From: Butyrivibrio sp. LB2008
GTDB lineage: Bacteria > Bacillota > Clostridia > Lachnospirales > Lachnospiraceae
Assembly (NCBI RefSeq): GCF_000621565.1
Contig: NZ_JHXZ01000013.1
Span: 1-64,000 of the forward strand
Direction of reading: 5' to 3'
Length of the DNA: 64,000 nucleotides
Shown here: piece after piece, positions 7,647 to 15,684 of the stretch
Layout of the letters: each line of letters begins with the position of its first letter
Numbering within the stretch: position 1 is the first letter of the stretch
The notes under the pieces: model-generated
The model's database searches: none
Told to the model about the DNA's origin: nothing
Seen by the model: only the letters and a program-made list of their open reading frames with translations
Translations under genes and position numbers: made by a program

Positions 7647-9062
7647 ATGAGAAAGCTTGAAAATAAATGTATGTTGATCACATACGCAGACAGCATGGGT
7701 GATAATCTCAAAGATCTGGCATTTGTAGTTGATAAGTACTTTAAGGATGCAGTTGGAGGGATACATATACTTCCTTTTTTCCCATCTTCGGGAGACAGAG
7801 GATTTGCTCCGATGGACTATCAAGTTGTAGATAAGGCATTCGGAGATTGGGATGACATAGAAGGATTATCTGACAAATATTATCTTATGGCCGATTATAT
7901 GATCAATCACATATCGGCACAGAGTGAGTATTATAAAGATTTTCTTCAGAAAAAAGATGATTCGAAGTACAGGGATCTGTTCATTCGTTACAAAGATTTC
8001 TGGGAGAATGGAGAGCCTACTGAGGAAGAAGTAGATGCTATCTATAAGAGAAAGCCCAGAGCTCCTTATGTTGACGCAGTTTTTGCTGACGGCACTTCAG
8101 AGAAGGTATGGTGCACATTTGATGAGCAGCAGATTGATATCAACTGCAAGTCGGACACGGCAAAAGAGTTTATCAAGGACAATCTTTTGACTCTTTGTAA
8201 GCACGGTCTTTCACTTATCAGACTTGATGCTTTTGCTTATGCAACAAAGAAAGCCGGAAGTTCTTGTTTCTTTATAGAACCTGAAGTATGGGAGCTTATG
8301 GACGAGTGTCAGAAAATTGTAGAACCATACGGAGTTACACTTCTGCCGGAGATACATGAGCACTATACAATGCAGCAAAAGATAGCAAGTCATGACTATT
8401 ATGTGTATGATTTTGCACTTCCAATGCTACTTATAAATGCGTTATACTATGGGAAGTCTACATATTTGAAGAATTGGCTCAGTATTTGCCCCAGAAAGCA
8501 GTTTACTACTCTTGATACTCACGACGGAATAGGAGTTGTTGATGTAAAAGATCTACTTCCGGATGAAGAGATCGAGAGAACGAAAGAGGACATCTTCAAA
8601 TACGGAGCTAATGTAAAAAAGATTTACAATACAGCGGCTTACAATAATCTTGATATCTATCAGGTTAATTGCAGTTACTATTCCGCACTCGGTGATGATG
8701 ATGATGCATACCTTCTGGCAAGGGCTATACAGTTTTTTGCTCCCGGCATACCGCAGGTATATTATGTGGGACTTCTTGCAGGAAAGAACGATCTTAAATT
8801 CCTTGAGGAGACAAAGGTTGGCAGAAATATAAATCGTCATTATTATAAACTTGATGAGATAGAAAAAGAAGTTGAAAGACCCGTTGTTAAAAAGCTTATA
8901 GATCTTATGAAGTTCAGAAACGAGCATCCTGCGTTTGACGGAGAGTTTATTCTTGAAGATTGCGGTGATGATGAGCTTGTTATCCTTAGGAAAAATGGAG
9001 ATGACTTTGCAAGATTAAGAGCTAATTTAAGAACAAAAGAGTTCACTATTGAGCATTCATAA
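7647..9062 (+). CDS. gtfA: Sucrose phosphorylase (GH13 subfamily 18)
   Basis: The enzyme converts sucrose and phosphate to alpha-glucose 1-phosphate and fructose in the cytoplasm. At 471 residues it is slightly shorter than most family members. The (beta/alpha)8 barrel shows LPFFPSSGDRGFAPMDY near the N terminus, which is characteristic of sucrose phosphorylases. The nucleophile is Asp194 in IRLDAFAYA, the acid/base Glu235 in LLPEIHEHY and the transition-state Asp in LDTHDGIGVVD. The fructokinase gene downstream would handle the fructose. A related specificity such as sucrose 6-phosphate phosphorylase cannot be excluded, but the ABC importer delivers unphosphorylated sugar, which favours sucrose. 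Confidence 0.9.
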   Translation: MRKLENKCMLITYADSMGDNLKDLAFVVDKYFKDAVGGIHILPFFPSSGDRGFAPMDYQVVDKAFGDWDDIEGLSDKYYLMADYMINHISAQSEYYKDFLQKKDDSKYRDLFIRYKDFWENGEPTEEEVDAIYKRKPRAPYVDAVFADGTSEKVWCTFDEQQIDINCKSDTAKEFIKDNLLTLCKHGLSLIRLDAFAYATKKAGSSCFFIEPEVWELMDECQKIVEPYGVTLLPEIHEHYTMQQKIASHDYYVYDFALPMLLINALYYGKSTYLKNWLSICPRKQFTTLDTHDGIGVVDVKDLLPDEEIERTKEDIFKYGANVKKIYNTAAYNNLDIYQVNCSYYSALGDDDDAYLLARAIQFFAPGIPQVYYVGLLAGKNDLKFLEETKVGRNINRHYYKLDEIEKEVERPVVKKLIDLMKFRNEHPAFDGEFILEDCGDDELVILRKNGDDFARLRANLRTKEFTIEHS

Positions 9063-9086
9063 ATAGAGAACGGCACCGGAGGAAAT

Positions 9087-10067
9087 ATGGCTACTTTAAA
9101 AGATGTGGCAGCTCGTTGCGGGCTGACGGTCACAACTGTATCAAGGGTTTTGAATAATAGAGGATATATCTCCGATAAGACGAGATCAAAGGTATATGCT
9201 GCTATGGAAGAGCTTAATTATCAGCCCAATGAAGTAGCCAGATCTCTGTCCAAAAAGTCGACCAATACAATCGGGGTTATCATGCCGCATATCAGGCATC
9301 CGTATTTTTCAGAGATGATCAGTAATATCGAGAATGCCGCAAGTAAGAGAGGGTACAAGATCTTACTTGCCAATTCCAAAGGGGCAGATCACAAGGAAAA
9401 AGAATACCTTGATATGTGCACGAGTAACCGTGTTGCCGGTGTTATTGTTTTTTCTTCAACCGTAAAAGGATTGGAGTTTGCAAACAGCAATATTCCGCTG
9501 ATAACTGTAGAGCGTTTTGTTGAAAAAGGAACAGCTGCGGTGGAGTGTGATAATGAACAGGGCGGAATGCTTGCGGCCAAGGCACTTATCGGTTCGGGAT
9601 GTAAACATCTGCTCATCATAAGCGGTGTTTCAGAGAGTATTATGCCTGCCGATGCGCGTCTTAAAGGATTTGCCAAGATCTGCGATGAGCGCGGCGTGGT
9701 TTATAAAGAAGTTGCGACGAGTCTGAATCAGTATAACAGCTTGGATTATCATTCTCTTTTGATTGGCGAGCTGGAACAGGACAAAGAGATTGACGGAATC
9801 TTTGCAAGTTCGGATCTGATCGCGGCGCAGGTTCTTCAGGTGTGCAGAAAGCTTGGGAAAAGAGTTCCTGAAGATATCAAGCTTATAGGTTTTGATGATG
9901 TCTTGATCTCACAGCTTACTACACCTCCGATCTCAACCATTCACCAGCCAATCAAAGAGATGGCTGAAATGGCGGTTGACCTTGTTATTTCGTCTTCAGA
10001 GGGGAAGGTAGTACCAAAGCGCACCATTCTTCCTGTTTCATATATAGAAAGGGAGAGTACATGGTGA
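9087..10067 (+). CDS. LacI-family transcriptional regulator of the sucrose operon
   Basis: This 326-residue repressor has an N-terminal LacI helix-turn-helix (residues 2-50: LKDVAARCGLTVTTVSRVLN, then the hinge NEVARSLSKKSTNTIG). A periplasmic-binding-protein-like effector domain follows (about 60-326, ending PPISTIHQPIKEMAEMAV). GGAGGAAAT precedes the ATG. It lies inside the operon it presumably controls, and the two ATGTCAACCG operators upstream of 4492 are its likely targets. The ligand is inferred to be sucrose, fructose or a glycolytic ester. Its stop overlaps the fructokinase start by 7 bp. Confidence 0.88.
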   Translation: MATLKDVAARCGLTVTTVSRVLNNRGYISDKTRSKVYAAMEELNYQPNEVARSLSKKSTNTIGVIMPHIRHPYFSEMISNIENAASKRGYKILLANSKGADHKEKEYLDMCTSNRVAGVIVFSSTVKGLEFANSNIPLITVERFVEKGTAAVECDNEQGGMLAAKALIGSGCKHLLIISGVSESIMPADARLKGFAKICDERGVVYKEVATSLNQYNSLDYHSLLIGELEQDKEIDGIFASSDLIAAQVLQVCRKLGKRVPEDIKLIGFDDVLISQLTTPPISTIHQPIKEMAEMAVDLVISSSEGKVVPKRTILPVSYIERESTW

Positions 10068-10999
10068 TTAACAAATATGATATTACAGCCATTGGCGAGA
10101 TTTTAATTGATATGACATCGGGAGATAAGTCTTCGCAGGGAAATGATACTTTTGAAGCATGTCCCGGAGGGGCTCCTTGTAATGTTCTGTCGCTACTTGC
10201 CAAGAATGGCCATAAAACAGCATTTATCGGTAAAGTCGGTGATGACATGTTCGGACATATGCTTGCCGGAATAATCGATGTGATAGGTATTGACGGAAGG
10301 GGTATGGTATTTGACAAGAATGTCCGGACAACACTTGCTTTTGTAAAAAAGCTTCCTAACGGCGACAGGGATTTTAGCTTCTATAGAAATCCCGGTGCGG
10401 ATATGATGCTTAATAAAGACGATGTTGATTTTGATCTTATCGCATCTTCAAGAATATTGCATTTCGGTACGCTCTCAATGACTTCCGAGTGTGCAAAAGA
10501 AGCTACGATAAAGGCAGTGGAATTCGCAAAAGAAAAGGGACTTCTCATTTCTTTTGACCCGAATCTCAGGGAATCTCTCTGGGATAATATGGACGATGCA
10601 AAAGAGGCCATAAGCTGGGGGATGAAGCACTGCGACATTTTGAAGATTTCAGACAATGAAGTTGAGTTTATGACGGGCTTATCCGACATGGAAGAGGGCT
10701 ACAAAAAGATAAAAGAGGAATCATCCGCGAAGCAGGTTTTTGTGACACTCGGACCTGACGGAAGCATGGGCTGTGTGGGTGATGAGATTATAAAAGTACC
10801 CGGAGTTAAGATGCAATCTGTAGTTGATGCCACAGGCGCCGGAGATACTTTCATGGGTTGTGTTCTTCACTTTATCCTGGAGCGGGGGCTTGATCTTTCA
10901 GCAGAGGATATAACAACCATTCTCACGGTTGCAAATGCAACTGCTGCAAAGATAACACAGGTTAAAGGGGCACTTAAGGTAATGCCTGCGATAAATTGA
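10061..10999 (+). CDS. scrK: Fructokinase (PfkB family)
   Basis: The kinase phosphorylates the fructose released by sucrose phosphorylase. Family signatures are visible: an N-terminal substrate glycine motif (GEILIDM ... CPGGAPCNVLSLLAKNG) and the C-terminal PfkB motif VVDATGAGDTFMGCVL, whose Asp is the catalytic base. At 312 residues it matches ribokinase-family fructokinases. The ATG overlaps the end of the LacI gene (ATGGTGA arrangement), indicating coupling. It is the last gene of the operon, and a large palindromic repeat begins 8 bp after the stop. Confidence 0.88.
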   Translation: MVINKYDITAIGEILIDMTSGDKSSQGNDTFEACPGGAPCNVLSLLAKNGHKTAFIGKVGDDMFGHMLAGIIDVIGIDGRGMVFDKNVRTTLAFVKKLPNGDRDFSFYRNPGADMMLNKDDVDFDLIASSRILHFGTLSMTSECAKEATIKAVEFAKEKGLLISFDPNLRESLWDNMDDAKEAISWGMKHCDILKISDNEVEFMTGLSDMEEGYKKIKEESSAKQVFVTLGPDGSMGCVGDEIIKVPGVKMQSVVDATGAGDTFMGCVLHFILERGLDLSAEDITTILTVANATAAKITQVKGALKVMPAIN

Positions 11000-11006
11000 G
11001 GGAATG

Positions 11007-11251
11007 AAGGTCGTGAAGGTCACCGTATGGCTGTAAGGCGGATTTTCTTGTAGTTACAGATGTTGATATTCAAGGCACAAAAAGGCATCTTAATTCATTC
11101 TTCGCTCCAAAACTCGCCCATAAATGGGCTCAGACAGTTGGAGCGAGAGCAGAATGAATTAAGATGCCTTTTTATGCTCTTGAATATTGCAACATCTGTA
11201 AATACTGCGAAAATCCGCCTTACAGCCATGCGGTGAAGTCTACGCGACCTT
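11007..11251. repeat. Large palindromic intergenic element, copy 1
   Basis: Arms of roughly 110 bp pair across a centre near 11122. Matching segments include TGGCTGTAAGGCGGATTTT with its complement near 11207, and AAAAAGGCATCTTAATTCAT with its complement near 11150. A small hairpin GCCCATAAATGGGC (11116-11129) caps it. A homologous copy in the same orientation lies at 14132-14365. No ORF is inside, so it behaves like a MITE- or REP-type foldback element. Confidence 0.75.
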
Positions 11252-11349
11252 GCATTTCGATGAATTAGGTTCTTGCACAGGCTTTGTAGTAATAGGCGAA
11301 TGTAGGAGTGGTTCTATGGACATTGAATCCCAGGAAGAGCCTATATATT

Positions 11350-12018
11350 TTAAACTTTGTTGTTTGCCTTCATGACGTATGCAGACATAGGATGTTTATA
11401 TAGTAGGTTTGCTGTGAGGACTGAGAGCAGTGAGCCTGCTATTATTATGAAAATACCTGTAATGATGGCATTTGTCAGTGTGATACTGTAAAAGTAGTTT
11501 GACAGAAGGGCATTTGAGTTTGCATACAATATGAGTGGAAGAGCTGTACACAGTAAGGCTATAAATCCGAGTACAAAAAATTTTTGGATGATAATTTCGA
11601 CTATCATGGTGGCAAAAAATAATAAACTTATTAGCAAAATGTGTTCACACTGTATGGCATAGTTTTGAGGCTGAGGTATATCACCCATGGGCTTGCCGGA
11701 AAGATAAGCTCTGTAAAGGGACAGTATCATAAAAATAATAAAGTATGCCGGAATTTGTATAAAAAATGGATACGTAGTCTGGAGCTTCTTTGCTGTTGCT
11801 GACGATTGTACAAGATTGGATCCACATACAAGCATTGTGCATTGATAATAGATGATTGCTGCATCGATGATTATCAATCCTCCTGCAATATTAAAGGATA
11901 CTGTAAAAATTTCGCAGAGTATTCCCAGAAATAAGAACAAAACTGAGCTTATTATTTTTTGCTTCATCTGTGGGGCGGCTTTTATAATACTTATCATTAG
12001 TTTAATATCTTTTTTCAT
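11350..12018 (-). CDS. Membrane protein of an ABC exporter operon (second permease)
   Basis: The 222-residue hydrophobic protein has about six predicted membrane helices after a short basic N-terminus (MKKDIKLMISIIKAAPQMKQK). I recognise no specific family beyond an ABC-2-like membrane subunit, inferred from the operon GntR regulator/ATPase/two membrane proteins. The ATG at 12018 is chosen because AAGGAG sits just upstream and because its ATGA overlaps the stop of the preceding gene. A longer frame reading back to 12117 lacks such a site. Confidence 0.65.
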   Translation of the reverse strand: MKKDIKLMISIIKAAPQMKQKIISSVLFLFLGILCEIFTVSFNIAGGLIIIDAAIIYYQCTMLVCGSNLVQSSATAKKLQTTYPFFIQIPAYFIIFMILSLYRAYLSGKPMGDIPQPQNYAIQCEHILLISLLFFATMIVEIIIQKFFVLGFIALLCTALPLILYANSNALLSNYFYSITLTNAIITGIFIIIAGSLLSVLTANLLYKHPMSAYVMKANNKV

Positions 12019-12689
12019 GTCAAATCTCCTTGGATGTTTGCCAGGCAACGACCTGTAGTATAGCGAAATACATAAATGCTGATCATTACAGATAAAATAA
12101 AAGTTATCAGAAGCCATATTATAAATGGTATATGTATTGAACTATGTATAAACAAAAACATCATACATGCGTTAAGCACACCAAGTATTGAGGCAATAGG
12201 GATTGATATGAGAGCATATGTTATATCTGTTAGGATGTTTCTCATAATAGTAAGTAAGCATGTTGTACCGCTGTAATTTAAAAATATCATAGTTAATGTA
12301 AATACCAGGAATTTTATGTCTATTCCTTTGATATGAGCTGAAGCTGCTATGAGTACGCTTATGATCGGAGGAATGACTATCTGTATAAATCTCCTTATCT
12401 GATCTGCGAGTACAGCGTATTTCAGGTATCTGGCGGTATATGGCGAGTTTTTTATCATACCGAGGAAAAAATCTTTTGAGGTAATCCCGTTAAATGAATA
12501 ATAATCAAGGAATATGGTGTAATACGCAAGAATTGTCATTGTAACAACTAAGCTAATATAACAGTTAGAACGCATTACTATTACATTAATCGGAATAAGA
12601 AAAGCAGGCATCAAGACAAGTGACACAAGGTTACAAAGAAAACTACAAAAGCAGTTATGCGCGGTTATCATTCTTGATAAATGTTTCAT
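12015..12689 (-). CDS. Membrane protein of an ABC exporter operon (first permease)
   Basis: This 224-residue protein has about six predicted membrane helices and no obvious signature motif. GGAGG precedes the ATG, and the gene starts 16 bp after the ATPase stop. It overlaps the next membrane protein by 4 bp (ATGA). Together they would form the channel of an ATP-driven exporter or lantibiotic-type efflux pump; the substrate is unknown. Confidence 0.65.
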   Translation of the reverse strand: MKHLSRMITAHNCFCSFLCNLVSLVLMPAFLIPINVIVMRSNCYISLVVTMTILAYYTIFLDYYSFNGITSKDFFLGMIKNSPYTARYLKYAVLADQIRRFIQIVIPPIISVLIAASAHIKGIDIKFLVFTLTMIFLNYSGTTCLLTIMRNILTDITYALISIPIASILGVLNACMMFLFIHSSIHIPFIIWLLITFILSVMISIYVFRYTTGRCLANIQGDLT

Positions 12690-12705
12690 TTATGTCTTCC
12701 TCCGA

Positions 12706-13623
12706 TCAGCAATGTGACTTAAGCTTTGTATATGCGCGCATTATGCCGACGGAAAGCTGCGAAAGAGTGGGGATGGTTGTCTCTATATCCATTCCTGCAA
12801 GCTTATCAATGTTTTCGCTGAGGCAGAGGCCTTCAAAACCGTAGGCATTTGAAGTTAAATCATAAAGGATATGTTTTGCAGCATCTTCGTCTTTTTTTTC
12901 GCCGCGTACATAGACATATTTTTCTTTGAGTTCTTCGACGAAGCCCTGTTCGACAACGGTTCCGTTTTCTATTATGATTGCATAGTCTGTCACGTTCTCC
13001 ATGTCAGAGATGTTGTGAGTGGAGAAGATGACCGATTTATCATTGTCCTCTGAAGATGCGATATATTCACGCAGCATTGAACACAGTTTTTCTCTCATAA
13101 GCGGATCGAGAGGAGAAGCGGGTTCGTCCATTAGAAGGAGCTTGGTATCTCTTGCAAGAACGCCTGCGAGCATGAGTTTGATGCGATTTCCGTCTGAGAG
13201 ATCGCTTACCTTTTTTGCCTTATCAGAAGACGAATCGTTCGTTACCGCAAGTTCATCCAAAATCCGGTCGTATTTTTCTCCGTCAAAATTATCGAATAAA
13301 ACGGACTGGATTTCTTTTGTCTGTTTGAGAGTCCAGTGAGGGAGAAAATAGTGTTTGTCGGTGCCGGTATAGCCGATGTGCTCTTTAACGTAAGGATTGT
13401 TTTCTCTGTCTTTTTCCGTATAATTTCCAAAGTAAGTGATATCGCCGTTATGGATCTGCTTTATGCCGGCAATCATTTCAAGCAAAGTTGTCTTACCCGC
13501 GCCGTTTTCGCCGATAAGCGCTGTTGCGAATCCTTTTGGGAAATCGATACTGTCAATATTAAGCTCGAAATTACCGTATTTTTTCTGGATGTTCTTACAT
13601 GAGATGACTGATTCTGCTTTCAT
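12706..13623 (-). CDS. ABC transporter ATP-binding protein
   Basis: The 305-residue ATPase shows Walker A GENGAGKTT (about residues 38-46), a degenerate signature LSDGNRIKL in place of LSGGQ, Walker B LLLMDEPASPLDP and the switch histidine in IFSTHNISDME. A C-terminal extension of about 80 residues follows the nucleotide-binding domain, as in YtrB/CcmA-like exporters. GGAGG lies upstream of the ATG. The gene follows a GntR regulator by 21 bp, the standard YtrA-type operon order. Confidence 0.88.
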   Translation of the reverse strand: MKAESVISCKNIQKKYGNFELNIDSIDFPKGFATALIGENGAGKTTLLEMIAGIKQIHNGDITYFGNYTEKDRENNPYVKEHIGYTGTDKHYFLPHWTLKQTKEIQSVLFDNFDGEKYDRILDELAVTNDSSSDKAKKVSDLSDGNRIKLMLAGVLARDTKLLLMDEPASPLDPLMREKLCSMLREYIASSEDNDKSVIFSTHNISDMENVTDYAIIIENGTVVEQGFVEELKEKYVYVRGEKKDEDAAKHILYDLTSNAYGFEGLCLSENIDKLAGMDIETTIPTLSQLSVGIMRAYTKLKSHC

Positions 13624-13644
13624 AGCTTAATGCCTCCGTTGTTG

Positions 13645-14016
13645 TTAATTATCCAATTTTTGTAATGTCTTTAGAGTGTTCACCAGCTCGCTGTCTGACA
13701 TTTTCGCAATCTTTGCAAATTTGATGGCGTCAAGAAGTGCGTCCTCGACCTTGCGAATGTGCTGTTCTTTTAGCATTTCAGTGTCCTGGGCATTCACGTA
13801 ATATCCCTTTCCCTGAACTGCTGTCACAAGACCTTCGCTTTCGAGCTGTTCATACGCCTTGATGGTTGTGATGACGCTGATCTTAAGCTCCTTGGCAAGA
13901 CCTCGTATCGATGGGAGATATTCCTCCTGACCGATACGTTCTTCAAGTATCTCTCCGCGGAAGTAGTCAGCAATCTGCTGATAGATAGGCACTCCTGAAT
14001 TCTGCGATATTTTCAT
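13645..14016 (-). CDS. GntR-family regulator, YtrA subfamily
   Basis: The protein has only 123 residues: a winged helix-turn-helix (about 10-78; LAKELKISVITTIKAYEQLESEGLV is the recognition region) and a short helical tail for dimerisation, with no large effector domain. This size is diagnostic of YtrA regulators, which usually repress an adjacent ABC exporter and respond to cell-wall-active compounds in some species. The palindrome GTGATATATATACAC, 57 bp upstream, is a plausible operator. Confidence 0.88.
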   Translation of the reverse strand: MKISQNSGVPIYQQIADYFRGEILEERIGQEEYLPSIRGLAKELKISVITTIKAYEQLESEGLVTAVQGKGYYVNAQDTEMLKEQHIRKVEDALLDAIKFAKIAKMSDSELVNTLKTLQKLDN

Positions 14017-14072
14017 ATTGATTCCTCGCTAAAAATACAGTTAGCGTTACTTATTACGATGAAACTGTTTAT

Positions 14073-14087
14073 GTGATATATATACAC
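14073..14087 (-). promoter_or_regulatory. Candidate GntR/YtrA operator
   Basis: GTGATATATATACAC is a near-perfect palindrome (GTG...CAC) upstream of the GntR gene, in the position expected for autoregulation. YtrA-type operators are AT-rich with outer GTG/CAC-like ends, so the match is reasonable but unproven. Confidence 0.45.
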
Positions 14088-14131
14088 TAATAACACATGC
14101 GTGTCAAATACATAGATGAAAAGTTCGGATA

Positions 14132-14365
14132 CTTCATCGTATGGCTGTAAGGCGGATTTTCTTGCAGTTACAGATGTTGATATTCAAGGCATTAAAAAAC
14201 AGAGTTTTTCATTCTTTGCTCCAAAACTCGCCCATAAATGGGCTCAGACAGTTGGAACGAGAGCAGAATGAATAAAGATGCCTTTTTATGCTCTTGAATA
14301 TTGCAACATCTGTAAATACTGCGAAAATCCGCCTTACAGCCATACGGTGAAGTCTACGCGACCTT
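14132..14365. repeat. Large palindromic intergenic element, copy 2
   Basis: It is closely similar to the element at 11007-11251 and in the same orientation. It shares TATGGCTGTAAGGCGGATTT at the left, the cap GCCCATAAATGGGC and ACATCTGTAAATACTGCGAA at the right. In the left arm the inner segment (about 14190-14210) differs from copy 1 and no longer pairs, so this copy is partly degenerate. The two copies bracket the GntR/ABC operon. Confidence 0.75.
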
Positions 14366-14394
14366 GTGTTTCAATGTATTCGGCTCTTGCATGA

Positions 14395-15060
14395 GCCTCG
14401 TATAAGTGAGCGAATGTAGGGGACTACGGACATCAAATCTCAGAAATCAATCTGTACACGTAGGGGGAAGTGGATTTGGGAGTAGCCATACGGGCATAGA
14501 ATCCTGGAAATCAATCTGTACACGTAGAAGCAAGTGAATTCAGGAGTATTCTTACGGGTATAGAATCTCGGAATCAATCTATACACGTAGAAGAAAGTGC
14601 ATTTGGGAGTAGCCTTACGGGCATAGAATCCCGGAAATCAGTCTGTACACGTAGAAGAAAGTGCATTTGGGAGTAGCCTTACGGGCATAGAATCTCAGAA
14701 ATCAATCTGTACACGTAGAAGCAAGTGGATTTAGGAGTAGCCTTACGGGCATAGAATCCCGGAAATCAATCTGTACACGTAGAAGCAAGTGCAATTTAGG
14801 AGTATTCTTACGGGTATAGAATCCCGGAAATCAATCTGTACACGTAGAAGCAAGTCAATTCAGGAGTATTCTTACGGGCATAGAATCTCGGAATCAATCT
14901 ATACACGTAGAAGCAAGTGGATTTAGGAGTAGCCTTACGGGCATAGAATTCCGGAAATCAATCTGTACACGTAGAAGCAAGTGCATTTAGGAGTATTCTT
15001 ACGGGTATAGAATTCCGGAAATCAATCTATACACGTAGAAGCAAGCGAATGTGAGGTGGA
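14395..15060. repeat. Minisatellite of about 64 bp, roughly 10 copies
   Basis: The core AATCAATCTGTACACGTAG recurs at about 14439, 14502, 14566, 14629, 14693, 14758, 14821, 14885, 14948 and 15012, giving units of 63-65 bp that differ at a few positions. Each unit also has a TTACGGGYATAGAATC-like block. There are no unique spacers, so it is not a CRISPR array. The tail following palindromic copy 1 (about 11288-11335) holds one degenerate unit, so the array appears to be an expansion of sequence belonging to the palindromic element. No ORF is credible. Confidence 0.85.
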
Positions 15061-15209
15061 TTTTACGGGTATAAAGTATGTAATTGAATCTGAGTAACGT
15101 AGGGGAAGGTCAAAAGAGCTTAGTGTGATTACAAAGCTATATCCTCAAAGATAAAGAGATAGCTCCAAAGGCAGCTACTATACTAATAGGTGTGTGTAAG
15201 ACTAATTTC

Positions 15210-15325
15210 TTTGGCGTCAATTGTCGAAGCCCGCATTGACTCAACCCTCCGACTCGTACATGAATTATTGCACTTCGCAATTGATCAAAAGTCAGCAAGA
15301 CACCACACTTAGGCTTTACTGTTTG
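15210..15325. repeat. Partial copy of the CTTGGCAAGATGAC palindromic family
   Basis: About 110 bp are homologous to the right part of the element at 54485-54650. Shared blocks are CCCGCATTGACTCAACCCTC, CACTTCGCAATTGATCAAAA and AGACAC at the end. The left arm is not recognisable. The rest of 15061-15684 is AT-rich; beyond a presumed promoter for the next gene I see nothing in it. Confidence 0.55.
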
Positions 15326-15684
15326 TGTGAATATCAGATATAATCGGATTAATAAAGGGAAACGTGACAACAGGCGCGATATAAACAGCAAATCAGATAT
15401 CTTATCCGGAAGTTAACAAAATGTCGGAAACAATCGAAAAATACAGAATAAACAAAGGGAAAACAGGATATTTTGGAAAACACAAATTAAGTCACAATTA
15501 ATAAAAAATTTACAATATGTAATATAGTCAAAATGCCGATAAATAGGAGCTTTACGTGGGTTCGAGTAATTTATTTTTGTGGAAAATCGCACATATTTAT
15601 GGTGCTGAAGTATAAATTATGTGCGGAATGAAGCACTAAATCAATCTTTATGATACAATAATATGCAGTTAAGGAGAAATGTGT

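Noticed and set aside
12706..13623. Inactive ABC ATPase because of LSDGN in place of LSGGQ
   Set aside because: Other motifs are intact and such signature variants occur in YtrB-like exporters, so I kept it as functional.
14395..15060. CRISPR-like regular repeat array
   Set aside because: The units are contiguous and entirely similar, with no unique spacers and no cas genes nearby. It is a minisatellite.
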